A stretch of DNA of 64,000 bases from Ricordea florida (Eukaryota > Cnidaria > Anthozoa > Corallimorpharia > Ricordeidae), in contig OX453274.1 of the NCBI GenBank assembly GCA_949710005.1, positions 13,655,859 to 13,719,858 of the forward strand, given 5' to 3'. Positions 35,442-46,550 of this stretch are shown in pieces (positions within the stretch are counted from its first letter, which is position 1; each line of letters begins with the position of its first letter). The position numbers and the translations under genes were made by a program. The notes below the pieces were generated by a model that was given only the letters and a program-made list of their open reading frames with translations, was not told where the DNA came from and ran no database searches.

Positions 35442-36145
35442 ATTTAGGCAAGCCTAAAAGCGGAGCTCCTCACACAGACCCTCACACATTGAAATTGCTG
35501 TCACTAAAGTTCTTAAATACGCCTGGTGTACGCAACTACTTAAAGAAGATTCGATAGCTGAAATAAATCGTCAAAAAAAACAAACATCTAGCTCGCGACT
35601 CAACGGAAGAACCATTACCTGGTCAGCAAAATTATAATAGTTTTAAAGCAACACCAAAAGCAGCTAGGCAGCTCTTTAACAAATGAAAAAAAGACACTCA
35701 GCTTTATGCTTATGTCCCTCCGAAAATTCTTGAAAACTTGTAGGAAGAACTCAGCTTAATGCTTATGTCCCTCCAAAAACGCTTGAAAACTTGTAGGAAG
35801 AAAGTTTTTCCTCCAAAACCGCTATGAATAATCCGTGTATTCAGCAAAACATTGTAGACTGCTGTAGACTGCTGGCTGTAGGTTGTGTAGCCGCGGCAAG
35901 CCGCGAAAAGTGCGCGAAAAACAAAGCCTCGTTTCGGTTTAAGATCTTCTAAATATCCCGGATGACTATGGCCGCCATGTTGGGGCAACGTCGTCGTCGT
36001 CGCTAGGTGCACGCGCTTGCGAGCCATGCCGCTAGCCACGATGACCATGAAAATTCAAACGCATGGTTTTCTCAATTTCTATCCTCGCACGGTAGTTATG
36101 GGGCTCCGCTCTGCGGTTCTTCGAGCCGCTGTGGAGCTCCGCTAA
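35442..36145. mobile_element. Hairpin-ended non-autonomous element, copy 2
   Basis: It has the same terminal sequences as copy 1 and lies head-to-tail with it. It is about 290 bp longer because of an internal insert that includes a 53-bp tandem duplication at 35697-35802. The element ends at CTGTGGAGCTCCGC. Adjacent copies sharing both ends suggest a tandem arrangement or a nested insertion next to an identical target. Confidence 0.6.
35697..35802. repeat. 53-bp tandem duplication
   Basis: Two 53-bp units (35697-35749 and 35750-35802) share CTCAGCTT, ATGCTTATGTCCCTCC and TTGAAAACTTGTAGGAAGAA with a few differences. They lie inside the second hairpin-ended element. Confidence 0.8.
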
Positions 36146-37792
36146 AATTAGGTCCGCAATGCGTACATGTGTCCACTGCGAGGTTGAATGTGGATTCTAG
36201 GCATGACTGGAAGGTAGATTTAGAAGTTGGGACTTCATATTTTGACGAACTTGGGAATGTTGATGAAAATAGAAGGTGAGAAACGTAAGCTGGAAATTAA
36301 AAGCACTAAACCTTTGTGTTAATACAGAAAAAGCTAAGTGTGGGGATTTAGGATTGAGCTCAATGTCGACAGACATTAAAGTTAAGTTTTCTTTTTTCTC
36401 GAGACACAACATCTATCCTGACAAAAAATGGACCTTGATGTGCTATCAGAATCTGAAGAAGACAAAACTGGACAACATTTGAAACTTTGAGTTTCGAGGA
36501 ACTAATCCGCTCAAATGAATTATTTCGGATTCGATTTTTGTAGTTAAATTCTATAACTGTAGTGCTCAACGAGACCTTATTGTTGAGACCCAACGATAAA
36601 ATTTGCTGAAGAAACAATCGCTTCTGTGTTCATGTATCATACACCAAGTTTTTTAATGAGCTGCTATACTTCTTAGTCTGGATGAAGGTGGAGTCATATT
36701 TCTGAGAAAAGATTTAAGTCTCCTTCGAACAGTTCATTTCTTTGTAAACCTCAAAATCGTTTAAATATATCCTACATGGTTTCTGGTTCCTATATGTACG
36801 TTTCGAAGCCTTGAAGTGTCTTTCCCTTTACCTTATTGTTATTCTGCAATCGTGGTTGTTAGCATCTTGTGTTCTCTTTGTGTGATGCAATTGCTTTGCG
36901 CATACAACGCCATTTCTTACAGCAGCGATGTTCATGACATAAAGATAAAGAAGATATTTACTTAAACAAAACCTAATCGAAAGTAATTGGACTTCAGACT
37001 TCTTAAAATTATGGCATTCATATAGGTGCAGTGTGAACTCGCAATACTTCGCCTTTCCTCCCGTTCAATTTCGAGGACATCGATTTTTCCACGATAGAAA
37101 TATTTACACCGTCACGTAGAGCGTCGAGAACGTTGGGATTCCCAATAGACAGGCCTGTCAAAGATTGTGCCATGTTCACAGAAAATCGAGCGTTACTCGA
37201 ACGCAAGTTATCTGCGTTAAATGATTGAATTGATTAACTGGTTAATGGTAAACTGATTGAAATATTTGTGATGCAAATTTGCAATTCTCCGCATTTCCTC
37301 ACTTTTGGACTGCACAACAAAAAAACATTCATATGATAGGCAAGATTTTCAGAGAAGGATAAAAAAAGGATACTCAGACACGACTAATTTAAAAATAACT
37401 TTAACTAAAAATATCCAGGATGGAAGACAATATAACACCACAATCGACGGCGCATGCATCCGATCTTACATTCCACAAATTTAGATTTCTTTTCGCTAAT
37501 ATCAAGAATAGGCTGCTGCCTCACTAAGGCTTGCCAGCAACAATTTCAAGTCACGTTTAAACATCATAACCAGAAATAGCTAACACTATTTGACAAGGTG
37601 AATGTGTGAAGCAACATGCTGCATGGGCGCTGGCAGCGGCGTTGGGGCAAAAGAAGTTTAGAGCGCGTTCCTTGTCTTGTTTGAAGACGAGATACTGGTA
37701 AGGCAAGCAGACCTAGTCAAGAGTATGCTGTGGTATCTGTTTGTGGTTGTTGGTAGCTGGTGTGAGCGCGCATGTTGACCAGCAGAACACGG

Positions 37793-38241
37793 AGGCCCTG
37801 TTCGAAGTTTCAGGGATAATGGTTTTCTGGCAAAATAATTTTAGGGATAAGGGATATTTGAGATAACTTTAAATAGCTTTCATTTCTCAATTGTCACACG
37901 TTTTGATGCAGATTTGCATCACCGGCGACTGGTAACGAACAGTAATGCGGCATTTATCAGTCCAAATTCAAGCAATATGGGTCAGATATCTAAGGTTTGC
38001 TCCCAGGTTCTCTTATTCGATCAACTGCTCCGTGTGACATGGGCAGCACATGCTCGCTTAACAGACTCATTCTCAACAATATGGTTTCTTGTTAAGGTAA
38101 CGTCAATCATGTAAAACTGTAGATTTTTTTGTATGATTATGAAGTATTAGGTTATCACTGAGGAAATTTCGGAGATAACTGCCCCCGGAATATTAGGGAT
38201 AAGGGATGAATAAACCACCCCATCCCCCCTAACAGGGCCTT
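37793..38241. mobile_element. Possible MITE with AGGCCCTGTT terminal inverted repeats
   Basis: AGGCCCTGTT at 37793 is mirrored by AACAGGGCCT ending near 38240. Both ends adjoin GGGATAA-type words in the same and opposite sense. The terminal repeat is short and no target-site duplication is evident, so the call is tentative. Confidence 0.4.
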
Positions 38242-38793
38242 AACAATCAGCTCCAGCAGGCTACACAGGAGATCAAAAATAATGCGGATAGGCTTACACC
38301 AAAACTTTAATGTTGCTCATTAGATGTCAGACTATCAAAAACAAGCAGCCAACATGTCAACCTCTTAATCCTTCTACGAAGCAAGAACCGAAGGCGGCTA
38401 GTGAGCTAGTGAGGGCCTCACTCTTCAGATTGTGTTTATGCGAGAATTGTGCGCTTCTTTCTATAACAGTCACTGCATCTTTTTACATGATTTGCCGATG
38501 ATGTGAATAAGTAAAACTCAAAGCTTTGTGATCAAGTCTAAGTTTAATAATTCATAACTTTATTACTGAGATCGAACAGTTCAAACTCTGATCTCCAAGC
38601 TGTCAGGAAATGAATTTTGCCACAACAGCATACAGTCAAGCTGCGAAAATGCAGAGGAACTGAACGCAAGAAAACAAAAAATTTCGATGCAGACACACAA
38701 CGCACAATTTATAACAAACAAACAAACAAGTAACACCACCCGACGCCATCTCGTTTTCATTTGCGTCTTTCGTTTTCACGAGCAAGAACAAAC

Positions 38794-38907
38794 ATGGCGG
38801 TGAACGACAGCGTCGGCAAACCAATAAGTGTCACTGCACCGTTGTGCGTGACATTGCGGTGGTCTGGGCCGAGTCTTAAGTCGGAAGACTACGCTTGTCT
38901 CAGTATT
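38794..38907 (+). other. Possible first coding exon (unidentified)
   Basis: AACATGGCGG gives a good start context. The frame MAVNDSVGKPISVTAPLCV continues open to a GTGAGT donor at 38908 (38 codons, phase 0). No partner exon or family is recognised. ATGGCGG-type sequence also occurs in repeats, so this may be chance. Confidence 0.2.
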
Positions 38908-39889
38908 GTGAGTTCTTTGTGTCAGAACTTTCAGTGAGACAATATTTTCAGTTAAAGTTTAAGGTTTCTAAGGCTCTCTACGGATTTACGGACTCTATAC
39001 GGCGGCTTGAAGGACAGAAAAGTGTTTCCAAGGAGTTAACAAGGACACAGATATGTACGTCTGTGTCTTCCGAAGAATCATTCATATGCACGCCGCTTAT
39101 ATTTTAACCATAGTATAAAAGTATATATCATCGTAAAGCTAATAAAATGTAAAATCAGAAGAAATATATTATTTTTAAGATTTGATTTAATGGTAAGGGA
39201 AGGTACGTTTTTACTTGGCGGGGGGGAAGGCTGAGGAATTTTGGTATTTTTTTTCCAAAAGAGTGTTGGCCCTCCCTCGCGTTGTAACAAAAAAACTCCT
39301 GACCCCCCACCTTTAGGTGACTGACAAAAGTGCGACCCTCCTCTCACTACTACATAGTATGTTCCATGCTGTAGAAACCTCAGAACGTCTCGCTTGTGAA
39401 CGCGAAGTGTTTGAATACAAATATATCTCGACACTGTTGAATGTGTGAGTGCTGAAACAGGGAAAATGCGAACAATCAGTGTGGGATATTTACGTTTTAT
39501 AGCTGCAGTTTGAATATAGAAGTATAAACCTTGACTGTTATAAACGTTTTGAACATAAAATGTCTAAGGGAAAATACACGCGCTTCTTTCTTCGACTAGC
39601 CGGCATTGCGGTTTGTTATTTTAACACTTAAGGTTTATCTGATTAGCATGCGAAATCTGCCTCTCAAAAACAAATATTTCCTCCATTTCTGAATCCTGTT
39701 AAAGGCAGACAGGTCTCTGTGGGAAAAGGAAACGTCTCGCACATGATTGAAGCATCATTAAAAACTTACCTATGAAGCCAAACATCATTTAAGGGAAAGA
39801 AAGATGAGAAAGTGAAGGTGGTGAAGGCACATATTGGCAGTACGATTTTGACTTCTATTGTGCAGGACAGTTAGAACAACATTCAGCCA

Positions 39890-40063
39890 GCCTCTGACTT
39901 AAATTCAGAGTCTGAGAGTGACAGTGACAGGGTAGAGCACATTGTTGGATCTACCATTACCTCATCAGAACCAAACGATTCAGGAGATCGGGCATTAGAT
40001 AGCCAACAGCAAGAAGCTGAAGAAACGACCTCACGTTATCCACTCCGGGCATTGGGATCGTGA
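39890..40063 (+). other. Acidic open patch, possible retroelement remnant
   Basis: The frame reads SESESDSDRVEHI, later DSQQQEAEETTSRYPLR, then a stop. Acidic linkers ending in a RYPLR-like motif occur near the end of Ty3/gypsy pol genes, but no integrase or LTR is visible here, so the assignment is weak. Confidence 0.2.
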
Positions 40064-40213
40064 CCGAAGAACGAATCTCGTCCAGATGCGACTCGATCGT
40101 GAGACGAGGAACCTGGGTACAATGTTACAAGTAATCAGTCACACGAGACGTTGAGTACACAGACTACTTTGTCGCCGTATAGCTCACAAAGCCTTACAAC
40201 GCTCAGCTGAGTT

Positions 40214-40292
40214 ATGGCCAGCTCGTGGCAACATCCCGTGTTCCGACTGTTAACCATCGCACTGCTTATGACGATATCACTTCCGCTTGGAG
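40214..40292 (+). CDS. R3 exon 1: intact signal peptide
   Basis: The exon reads MASSWQHPVFRLLTIALLMT then ISLPLG, an N-region, hydrophobic core and small residues, ending phase 1 at GGAG/GTATGT. The last 20 bases and donor closely match the R2 leader exon (5297-5372), so R3 is another member of the array. The first compatible acceptor exon I recognise is at 61930, where G joins CA to give alanine. Upstream of the ATG no clear TATA box was identified. Confidence 0.7.
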
Positions 40293-41949
40293 GTATGTAC
40301 TATAACACTAGGTTAACTTAGATTGCGTGTTTCATGAATGTTTCTTGGATATATATTTCCAATTCTTTCAGTTGTCATTCGTGAGAGTAAACCGCTGAAG
40401 CCAAATTAGTATGCCGAAATGCATGAAAGACCCATTGGTAAAAGTGATGGCGATAGCTGTCAGTTGTCACTGGTGGAATCCTTGTATGTTTAAACCGGTG
40501 AAAATTTGTAACAATGCTTGGATCAGCAGAAATTGAAATGACTAGCACCATCTAGTAATCTTTGCTCGCTCTTATACAAATCTGCAAAAAACTCCTTTCT
40601 AAGTCTAGAAATATGATGTTGGTTTGCTTGTTGGTTACTTGATTGTAATCTGTTGACTAGGTAAATCTTTAAGGTCACTGCAAGCTAGCTACCCGCAATG
40701 TGTGTAAAACAGGTAAACTCGAGCAACGTTCGAGTTTAAGTGTGTGCTTTCGAGAGACAGTTACACTATTCGGTAAAACAATGTACCTTTTTGAAATGGT
40801 TCATCTATCAGAGAGAAACTCAAGAATTGCATGAAGCTTATCCTGATTACCGAAGGGAGACCCCGTATGAAGCAAAGTTCCGTACTCTAATGGTCATGTA
40901 AGGCTTTTAGTTTCAACAGCCAGACAAAGACGCCACGGTTCATCGAACAACACTGATTGCGTGAGTCTACGGTGCCTGGAGCATCATGGACTCTTTGTTA
41001 TCGCCTGCGTGAGTCCGTCCGTGAACTTTCTCGTCATTCGTAGTGATTGTCAATTTTGTCTTCATCATTCGTAACGGACTTGTGGACGTTGTGGAAACGT
41101 TCGCATGTTTATTCCCAAGTGCTTTGGTAAGCTCAAGGCTCGAAAAAATAAAAAATAATAATGAATAATAACTGGTCGTCCGGGACAAGTAGATTTTCCC
41201 CTCGGACAAGTAACATTATCTCCTTACATGCCCCACTGGCAAGAGACCAGGCAAGCCGTTCGCCTACTAAATTTTTTATAAGGATTTTGAAAAGAAAGGG
41301 TAGTTATTAAACTCAAGGGTAATCAAGTGTTTAGATGAAACTTGACGGAAATTATAATCAATAACGTTGTTTTGTTGATTGCGTGACTCGCGTTCACGGC
41401 TCAGAAGTGGTTGCCCAGCAAGTGATCAAAATCCGCCCTGATCAAATTCTTTTCCAGGATTCAGGATAAAAAATATCCTCGTTGGACACGAAAACGCTGT
41501 GTTTATTTCCTAAAATTTTAGTAATTTTCTACGAGCATTTTCCAGTTTCTCTGTACAAAACCAGACTCAGTATGGATATACCAGAGATGTAGAGATTGTA
41601 CCAAAACTGAAAAGCCACATATTTCTACCACGAACACGAAGCCAGCATTTTTAACACTGCACTGGGAAAGTTAATAAAGGCGCGATAGAGTATCTGACAA
41701 TGAAGGGTACACACTACTTCAATGCGATTATAACAGTGTTCATATATGTTAATTATTACAAACCGTTCCCCTTCATAAAAGCGGAATAAAGAAGTTAAAA
41801 GTTGCGAAAGTATATTCATTAAACGCCTAAATCAACTTGAGATAAATATAGTAACTTTCGCAGTTCCCATTGTCTGATAAGTGTTTTTCAATCCAGATAA
41901 CGGCCGTCTACTTTGGTGTTCCGCAAGGCTTACATCGACTATAAGCGTA

Positions 41950-42024
41950 ATCACAGTGGTCAAATTTTGTTGTGGACTTACTAGGCTGTGCCTCGTGAGT
42001 CCAGAGCATTTTGACCACTGTGAT
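41950..42024. repeat. 75-bp imperfect hairpin
   Basis: ATCACAGTGGTCAAA at the left pairs with TTTGACCACTGTGAT at the right. An inner imperfect stem pairs GGACTTAC with GTGAGTCC around a short loop at AGGCTGTGCCT. No gene is evident. It could be an RNA hairpin or the end of a foldback repeat. Confidence 0.55.
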
Positions 42025-42549
42025 GACGCGTACTCATTGTCGATAAGAGTACAGACAACGCTAAACCACATTCGATTTGTTAAGTTTACCACGCTCTGGC
42101 ATCACTGTATTACTGTAAGCGCCTGAGGAAGTTTGATACGCTGTTGTGGTCATAAAATAAATGTTCAACAAAGTTAGTAACCCAGACACGATTCTCACTT
42201 TATAAGCAGTTTCAAGCTGCTACAAAGGTTTTTCGAACTCCTACGCTTTGGGAGACGCTTCCTCTGGAGTTTCAAATTGCATGAACAGGACTGCCCCAAA
42301 GCGAATAACAAAAACCAACACATTATGCCCATGTTTTTTAACGACTCCTTCGAGTTTAAAACATCACAGATCCTTAGCAACCGCTCTAGGAGGTTCGTGA
42401 AGCTTTTTTTTTTGTTACGTAATAAACAAAAGATAATCCTTACAGGAGCAGTAAAAGAAGTGGCTTTCAATGCATATTGTGTTACTAATCGTATATATTT
42501 ACATAGCAGATTGCATTACACTGTAGCACAGGTGGTGCAACTTATTCCT

Positions 42550-43704
42550 GTAGGTAGGTAGGTAGGTAGGTAATACTTTATTTACAAGTTTCATCGCAAG
42601 AGAAACTCGCCCTCTCTAGCAACACTTGGCTGGTTTCCACGTAGGGCGTGTCACATATAAATACCTTAAATAAAAACCTAAACTAACACTGAAATTAGTT
42701 ATCGCACTTCACCCATTACTACTGTTGCTATTTCATATAAGTTATACTGAAAAAGGTAAACAGCTTGTTAAGACCCAACTATAATCTAGTAAGGCTTATA
42801 AATGAAAAGATTGACCCAGTGAGCTTTGGTTCATTCGGAAGCTGATTCCAAAGCATAGCACCACTAACTTTAAAACTTATTTTTAAAAACTCTCCTTTCG
42901 GTTCAGAAAGTGTCAGATCAGTAGCCCTGTCACTAAGATGGTAATTAGTCTTATTGACATTCCTTCTGACAAAAGAGTTCCTTAAGCTGGGGACGGTATT
43001 ATCAGTTAATACTTAATACATTAAAATTGCTCATCGAGTGTTTGCCAAGAAATTAAAGAGAGTCAATTAAGTTGGAAGAACGAATATCAGGGTAATGCCC
43101 GGTGTAATATAATTTATTCATTTTCTTTGTTACTTAGGGTTAGGTTCACTGTTCAGTATGCTTTGTGTCCTTTGTTTTACGTCAGCTGTGTGAATAAATT
43201 GCATTACACCAGAGATGAGCAGAATATAACTGGCAACTGTGAGAACTCTAGCAGCACATGAGTGAAATCGCTGCAGCTTATCTGTCAGTAATTTGACGTA
43301 GGTGTCCCACAAAGGAGAACAGAACTCAAAATATGGCTTAACCAACCCTTAGAAACTGTTTCCAGAGTAGCGTCGGGAACAAAATTTTTGATGCGCCGCT
43401 CAGAGCTTCCTCTTGTTCTCTTGTGACGTGTAGGTGCATGTCTTTCTAATGACTTATTACTTAAACTTTTCCACGCCCTCCAAAAATCATTGGGATTATT
43501 AAAGTGTTCAATCGCGTAGTAGGGTATTTTAGATATATCATCAATAAAATGCTCCACATCAAAAAAATTATAATCTCTAACTTTTTCCACAGTGGAATCA
43601 GGGGTGGATCCAGAGTAGTTCAAGTGATTTGCGGAAATCACTGAAATGTTTACGAACCTGCGTTTGTGATTTCTCAGGTTCTCTTTTGTAGCTAAAGAAA
43701 TCAA
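42550..43704 (-). mobile_element. LINE fragment with internal deletion and (TACC)n tail
   Basis: Read on the minus strand, it starts with a linker region (FFDVEHFIDDISKIPYYAIE, FWRAWKSLSNKSLERHAPTR). It jumps at about 43350 to the RT thumb/C-terminal block KPYFEFCSPLWD, DKLQRFHSCAARVLTVASY. It ends with YHLSDRATDLTLSEPKGEFL, SGAMLWNQLPNE, a stop near 42790, a short UTR and a TACC-repeat tail at 42550-42573. The reverse transcriptase core is missing, so it is dead. Confidence 0.8.
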
Positions 43705-44052
43705 GTACCCTTCTTGTTGTAGTGTTTATTATGACATAAAACAAAGAAAAAGCGTCGAATCTCGTCATACCGTCGATTACACAGCAAACCCAGTCCTTCC
43801 CAAGCGAACTCGACGAGTCTCCGTTCGCGCCCTTTGCCGAGACTTCCGAGAATAACACGGAAAAATTCGAAGGCACGACCGGACAAACTTTATACGCAGT
43901 GGCTGGGACTGGATGGCTCATAGATCTTTTCACAAGTCACTCAAAAGCCTCCTCCATAGGCCAGAATCACTCACATTGTCTTGCGAACTACTGAAACTCG
44001 GTTGTGATTGGCTATCCAGGACGCAAACTACCGTACAAACTACTGAAAATCG

Positions 44053-44060
44053 TATATAAA
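44053..44060 (+). promoter_or_regulatory. TATA-box-like site
   Basis: TATATAAA followed by GGGAACC lies 100 bp upstream of the hairpin end of the next element, with GATTGGCTAT (an inverted CCAAT word) about 45 bp before it. It has promoter-like spacing, but no assigned transcript follows. Confidence 0.3.
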
Positions 44061-44254
44061 GGGAACCCTCTCCCTGAAAGTCCCTTCGGTTGTTCTTATC
44101 CGATTAGCGTTCATATCGTTAACTTGCTACGGAGGAAGACAAGGGAATTTAAATTATAGTGGGGCTCCAACGCGCGCTTCGCGCGCGTGGGGCAGAGCCC
44201 CATATTCATGAAATATAGTCAACCTCTTTTCGTTTGGTTGTCACGTGACTGACC

Positions 44255-44276
44255 GAGCGTACGTACGTACGTACGC
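44255..44276. repeat. ACGT microsatellite
   Basis: GCGTACGTACGTACGTACGC is a perfect self-complementary tetranucleotide run next to the hairpin end of the element. Confidence 0.8.
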
Positions 44277-44637
44277 GTCTACAGATTGTACGGGTAGGGT
44301 AGGGGAGACTATCAAAAGGAAGGGAGGGGTATCTCAGGCTTGTCTTGGCAAATCCACATCTTTTATATTGGACATTCACAATATGGTCAATTGACAGCTG
44401 TCAAAACGGGATAGCCACTGACCAGCATCACATGACCATATTGTGGGCTCATGTGTCAACTCATCGAGGTGACGTGATTTATTTGGAAGGTGTTCTGGAA
44501 GCCCGCGTATTTTTGGCGGGAAATTGCGTTGACGACTGAAAAGGAAATTTTCAGTTCATTGTCTTTTTGAGACACAATATTACTAGTCTACACTGTTAAA
44601 GTTTTACTAAAGGATAAACGAAACAATTTCTATTGCT

Positions 44638-45018
44638 ATGTCAACAAACAATAGCAGCGAAAATATAATTTGCAGAACACAGGGTTCAGGTGAAGAGCAA
44701 CGGGAAAGAGAGCAAGAATTAACTGAGGAAGAATGAGCGAAGTAGATCGCCAAAGAAGGCGCGCTTGGGAAAGAGAAAGGAGACGAAATTATAGCCAAGA
44801 ACGCCGACAAGCAGAAAGAGTCCGGGCTCGAGAAAACAGACAAAGTGTTAACGAAGAACGTCGAGAAGCGGAAAGATTCCGTGCTGTGGAAAACAGACAA
44901 AATTGTAGCTAAGAAAGCCGAGAAGCGGAAAGACTCCGTGCTGTGGAAAACAGACAAATTGTAGCGAAGAAAGCCGAGAAGCGGAAAGACTCCGTGCTGT
45001 GGAAAACAGACAAAACGT
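44638..45018 (+). pseudogene. Broken Arg/Glu-rich ORF with 57-bp tandem repeats
   Basis: A frame starting at ATG 44638 reads to a TGA at 44734. The overlapping ATG at 44733 continues MSEVDRQRRRAWERERRRNY and then ENRQ...EERREAERFRAV units until a stop near 44909. Roughly three units of about 57 bp (44838-45010) repeat GAAAACAGACAAA, AGCGGAAAGA and CTCCGTGCTGTGG. Small indels between units shift the frame. Such N-terminal repeats occur in Helitron-type proteins; the assignment is tentative. Confidence 0.45.
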
Positions 45019-45908
45019 ACATTTTTGTTCTTTTGAAACCTAAAACCTTTGGTTAATTGTAACAAGATGAACCACAAATTTGCATAAGTCTTGTCTGCAT
45101 AATATTTGCTCACTAATGCGTGACTCGGCACTCGCACTTTCCACTTCCCTTGAACTTGCCTCCTGACTTGGAAAACCGACTTCTAAACAAACCTTCTTCA
45201 GAAAAATGATCTTCTGAATGCACTACTTTTGAATGAAAAGCAAACTGATGAAAGATTTCAAATTTTTATGTCCTTTAATCATATAAACATCTTCCCTGTC
45301 GACGGCTAAGAAATACTCCCGCGGGAAATTTTTTTATGGCGGCAAATTGCAGAATGTAGCGCTTTCACTGGCAGCTTTTCGCGTTGTCGACGTTGTCATT
45401 TAGTGTGTCGATTGAGAACTTTGGTTTCAACGCCGTTGTTTTGGTAAAAAATGTTCTTCTAAATTGTAAAATATCTCAAATGTATGTTAGTCATTCACGT
45501 GTTGCGTTGAACCAGGTCTACTTATAGTTCACACTTTTACGGTTATTTATTTCTTTTGTTAAGTAACTACAGCTGATTGTAGTGAATAAATGAAGGCAGT
45601 AATTTTTTTAACTTACAATGTAATTAAGAAAAGAATAATTAATAATTATTTTTTCATTCTCGTGAAAAATGTTTTGTGTTTTTTGTAGAATATAATCCAT
45701 GACTTTGTAGGTAGAAAGACCGTACTAATGGCAGACGAAAGTTTAGACAAAAAACATAGCGAGTTAACCGACCTTGACACATAACTATAGTTAAGAACGT
45801 TTGTGAATTCCTTCGCAATATTTTAGAATGCTTTTACAGTTTAAAGTGAAATGAAAGTACTAAACGGGAGCCCCGCTTTTAGGCTTGGCTAAATCTTTAT
45901 AATAAATT

Positions 45909-46550
45909 ATGGTTCGAAGCGATCCAGTTTGTCAGTATGATGTTGGCTTGGTTTGCAAGGAAATCAGCTCATATTCAGACCAGGAGTGGGCAAGTTCATG
46001 TTCACAGAGAATGTGTGGAAACCAGGTGAGCTATTTAACTTCCCAGCGTCAGTGGAATGTTCGAATTCTAACGTCATTTTGTGTGGTGCTGGCTTAAAAG
46101 ATTTCCCTGGCTAGCATACTCTGAACATGTCGATGGTGCATTTTGTTTACCGTGTGTTTGTTTTGGAGTTCAGTGTGGGCGAAATACGAAGAAACTAGAC
46201 ACATTGTACAAGTCTCCTCTCACACTTTTGACGTCCACTATTTCACGTTATACCAAACACGCGAGTGGGAAATGTGAGATGCATAATTTTGCAGTGACGC
46301 AATGGAGAATTTTGTGAGAAACATGAGAAGAGAAGCGGTCCCAATTGATCAGCAGATCAACAACTTCCTTCAACAGCAAATTAATGGAATTCGATAAATT
46401 CTGAAATCCTTTAATAACGTGTTTCGAACAAGGCGGATTGAGCGCATGTATGGTATGGACCGAATCGTGGAGCTTCTTCACCCAGTTGTGGCTACACTTG
46501 AAGACATTTCAAGTAACAGAAATGCCCCTAGAATCAAAACAGTAGAAATG
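45909..46550 (+). pseudogene. hAT-family transposase relic, N-terminal TTF-type zinc finger part
   Basis: Across frameshifts the plus strand reads FPWLAYSEHVDGAFCLPCVC, FGVQCGRNTKKLDTLYKSPL, RYTKHASGKCEMHNFAV, then ENFVRNMRREAVPIDQQINN and VELLHPVVATLEDIS. This is the TTF-type zinc finger and following region of hAT/ZMYM-like transposase genes. At least two frameshifts and an in-frame stop (after INGIR, near 46396) are present. The catalytic middle part was not found before 49484. Confidence 0.75.

Larger units (their letters stand above)
36146..40213. other. Intergenic region upstream of R3
   Basis: No complete gene is recognised. It contains a possible small DNA element with AGGCCCTGTT ends (37793-38241), a possible short exon starting ATGGCGGTGAAC at 38794, C- and G-runs at 39220-39330, and an acidic open patch at 39890-40060. 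The rest is AT-rich and unassigned. Confidence 0.5.
44159..45893. mobile_element. Longer hairpin-ended element with arginine-rich ORF remains
   Basis: The left end GGGGCTCCAACGCGCGCTTC plus GCGCGCGTGGGGCAGAGCCCC forms a strong hairpin. The right end GGGAGCCCCGCTTTTAGGCT TGGCTAAATC is the reverse complement of the left end of the elements at 35027 and 35442. It is therefore an inverted, longer relative of those elements. Internally it carries arginine/glutamate-rich coding remains (44638-45020). The hairpin end and Arg-rich repeats recall Helitron-like elements, but no helicase is present, so the class is open. Confidence 0.5.

Noticed and set aside
39078-39434. 118-residue minus-strand proline/serine-rich ORF
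   Set aside because: Most of it comes from C- and G-homopolymer stretches with no domain resemblance.
43701-43933. Minus-strand ORF upstream of the LINE linker as a separate gene
   Set aside because: It is contiguous with the LINE fragment in another frame and shows no domain. It could be the decayed LINE 5' part, but support is insufficient.
44607-45137. 176-residue minus-strand ORF with repeated FRFSAFLATILSVFHSTES
   Set aside because: Antisense of the 57-bp arginine/glutamate repeats on the plus strand. The internal repetition mirrors the coding repeat rather than indicating a protein.
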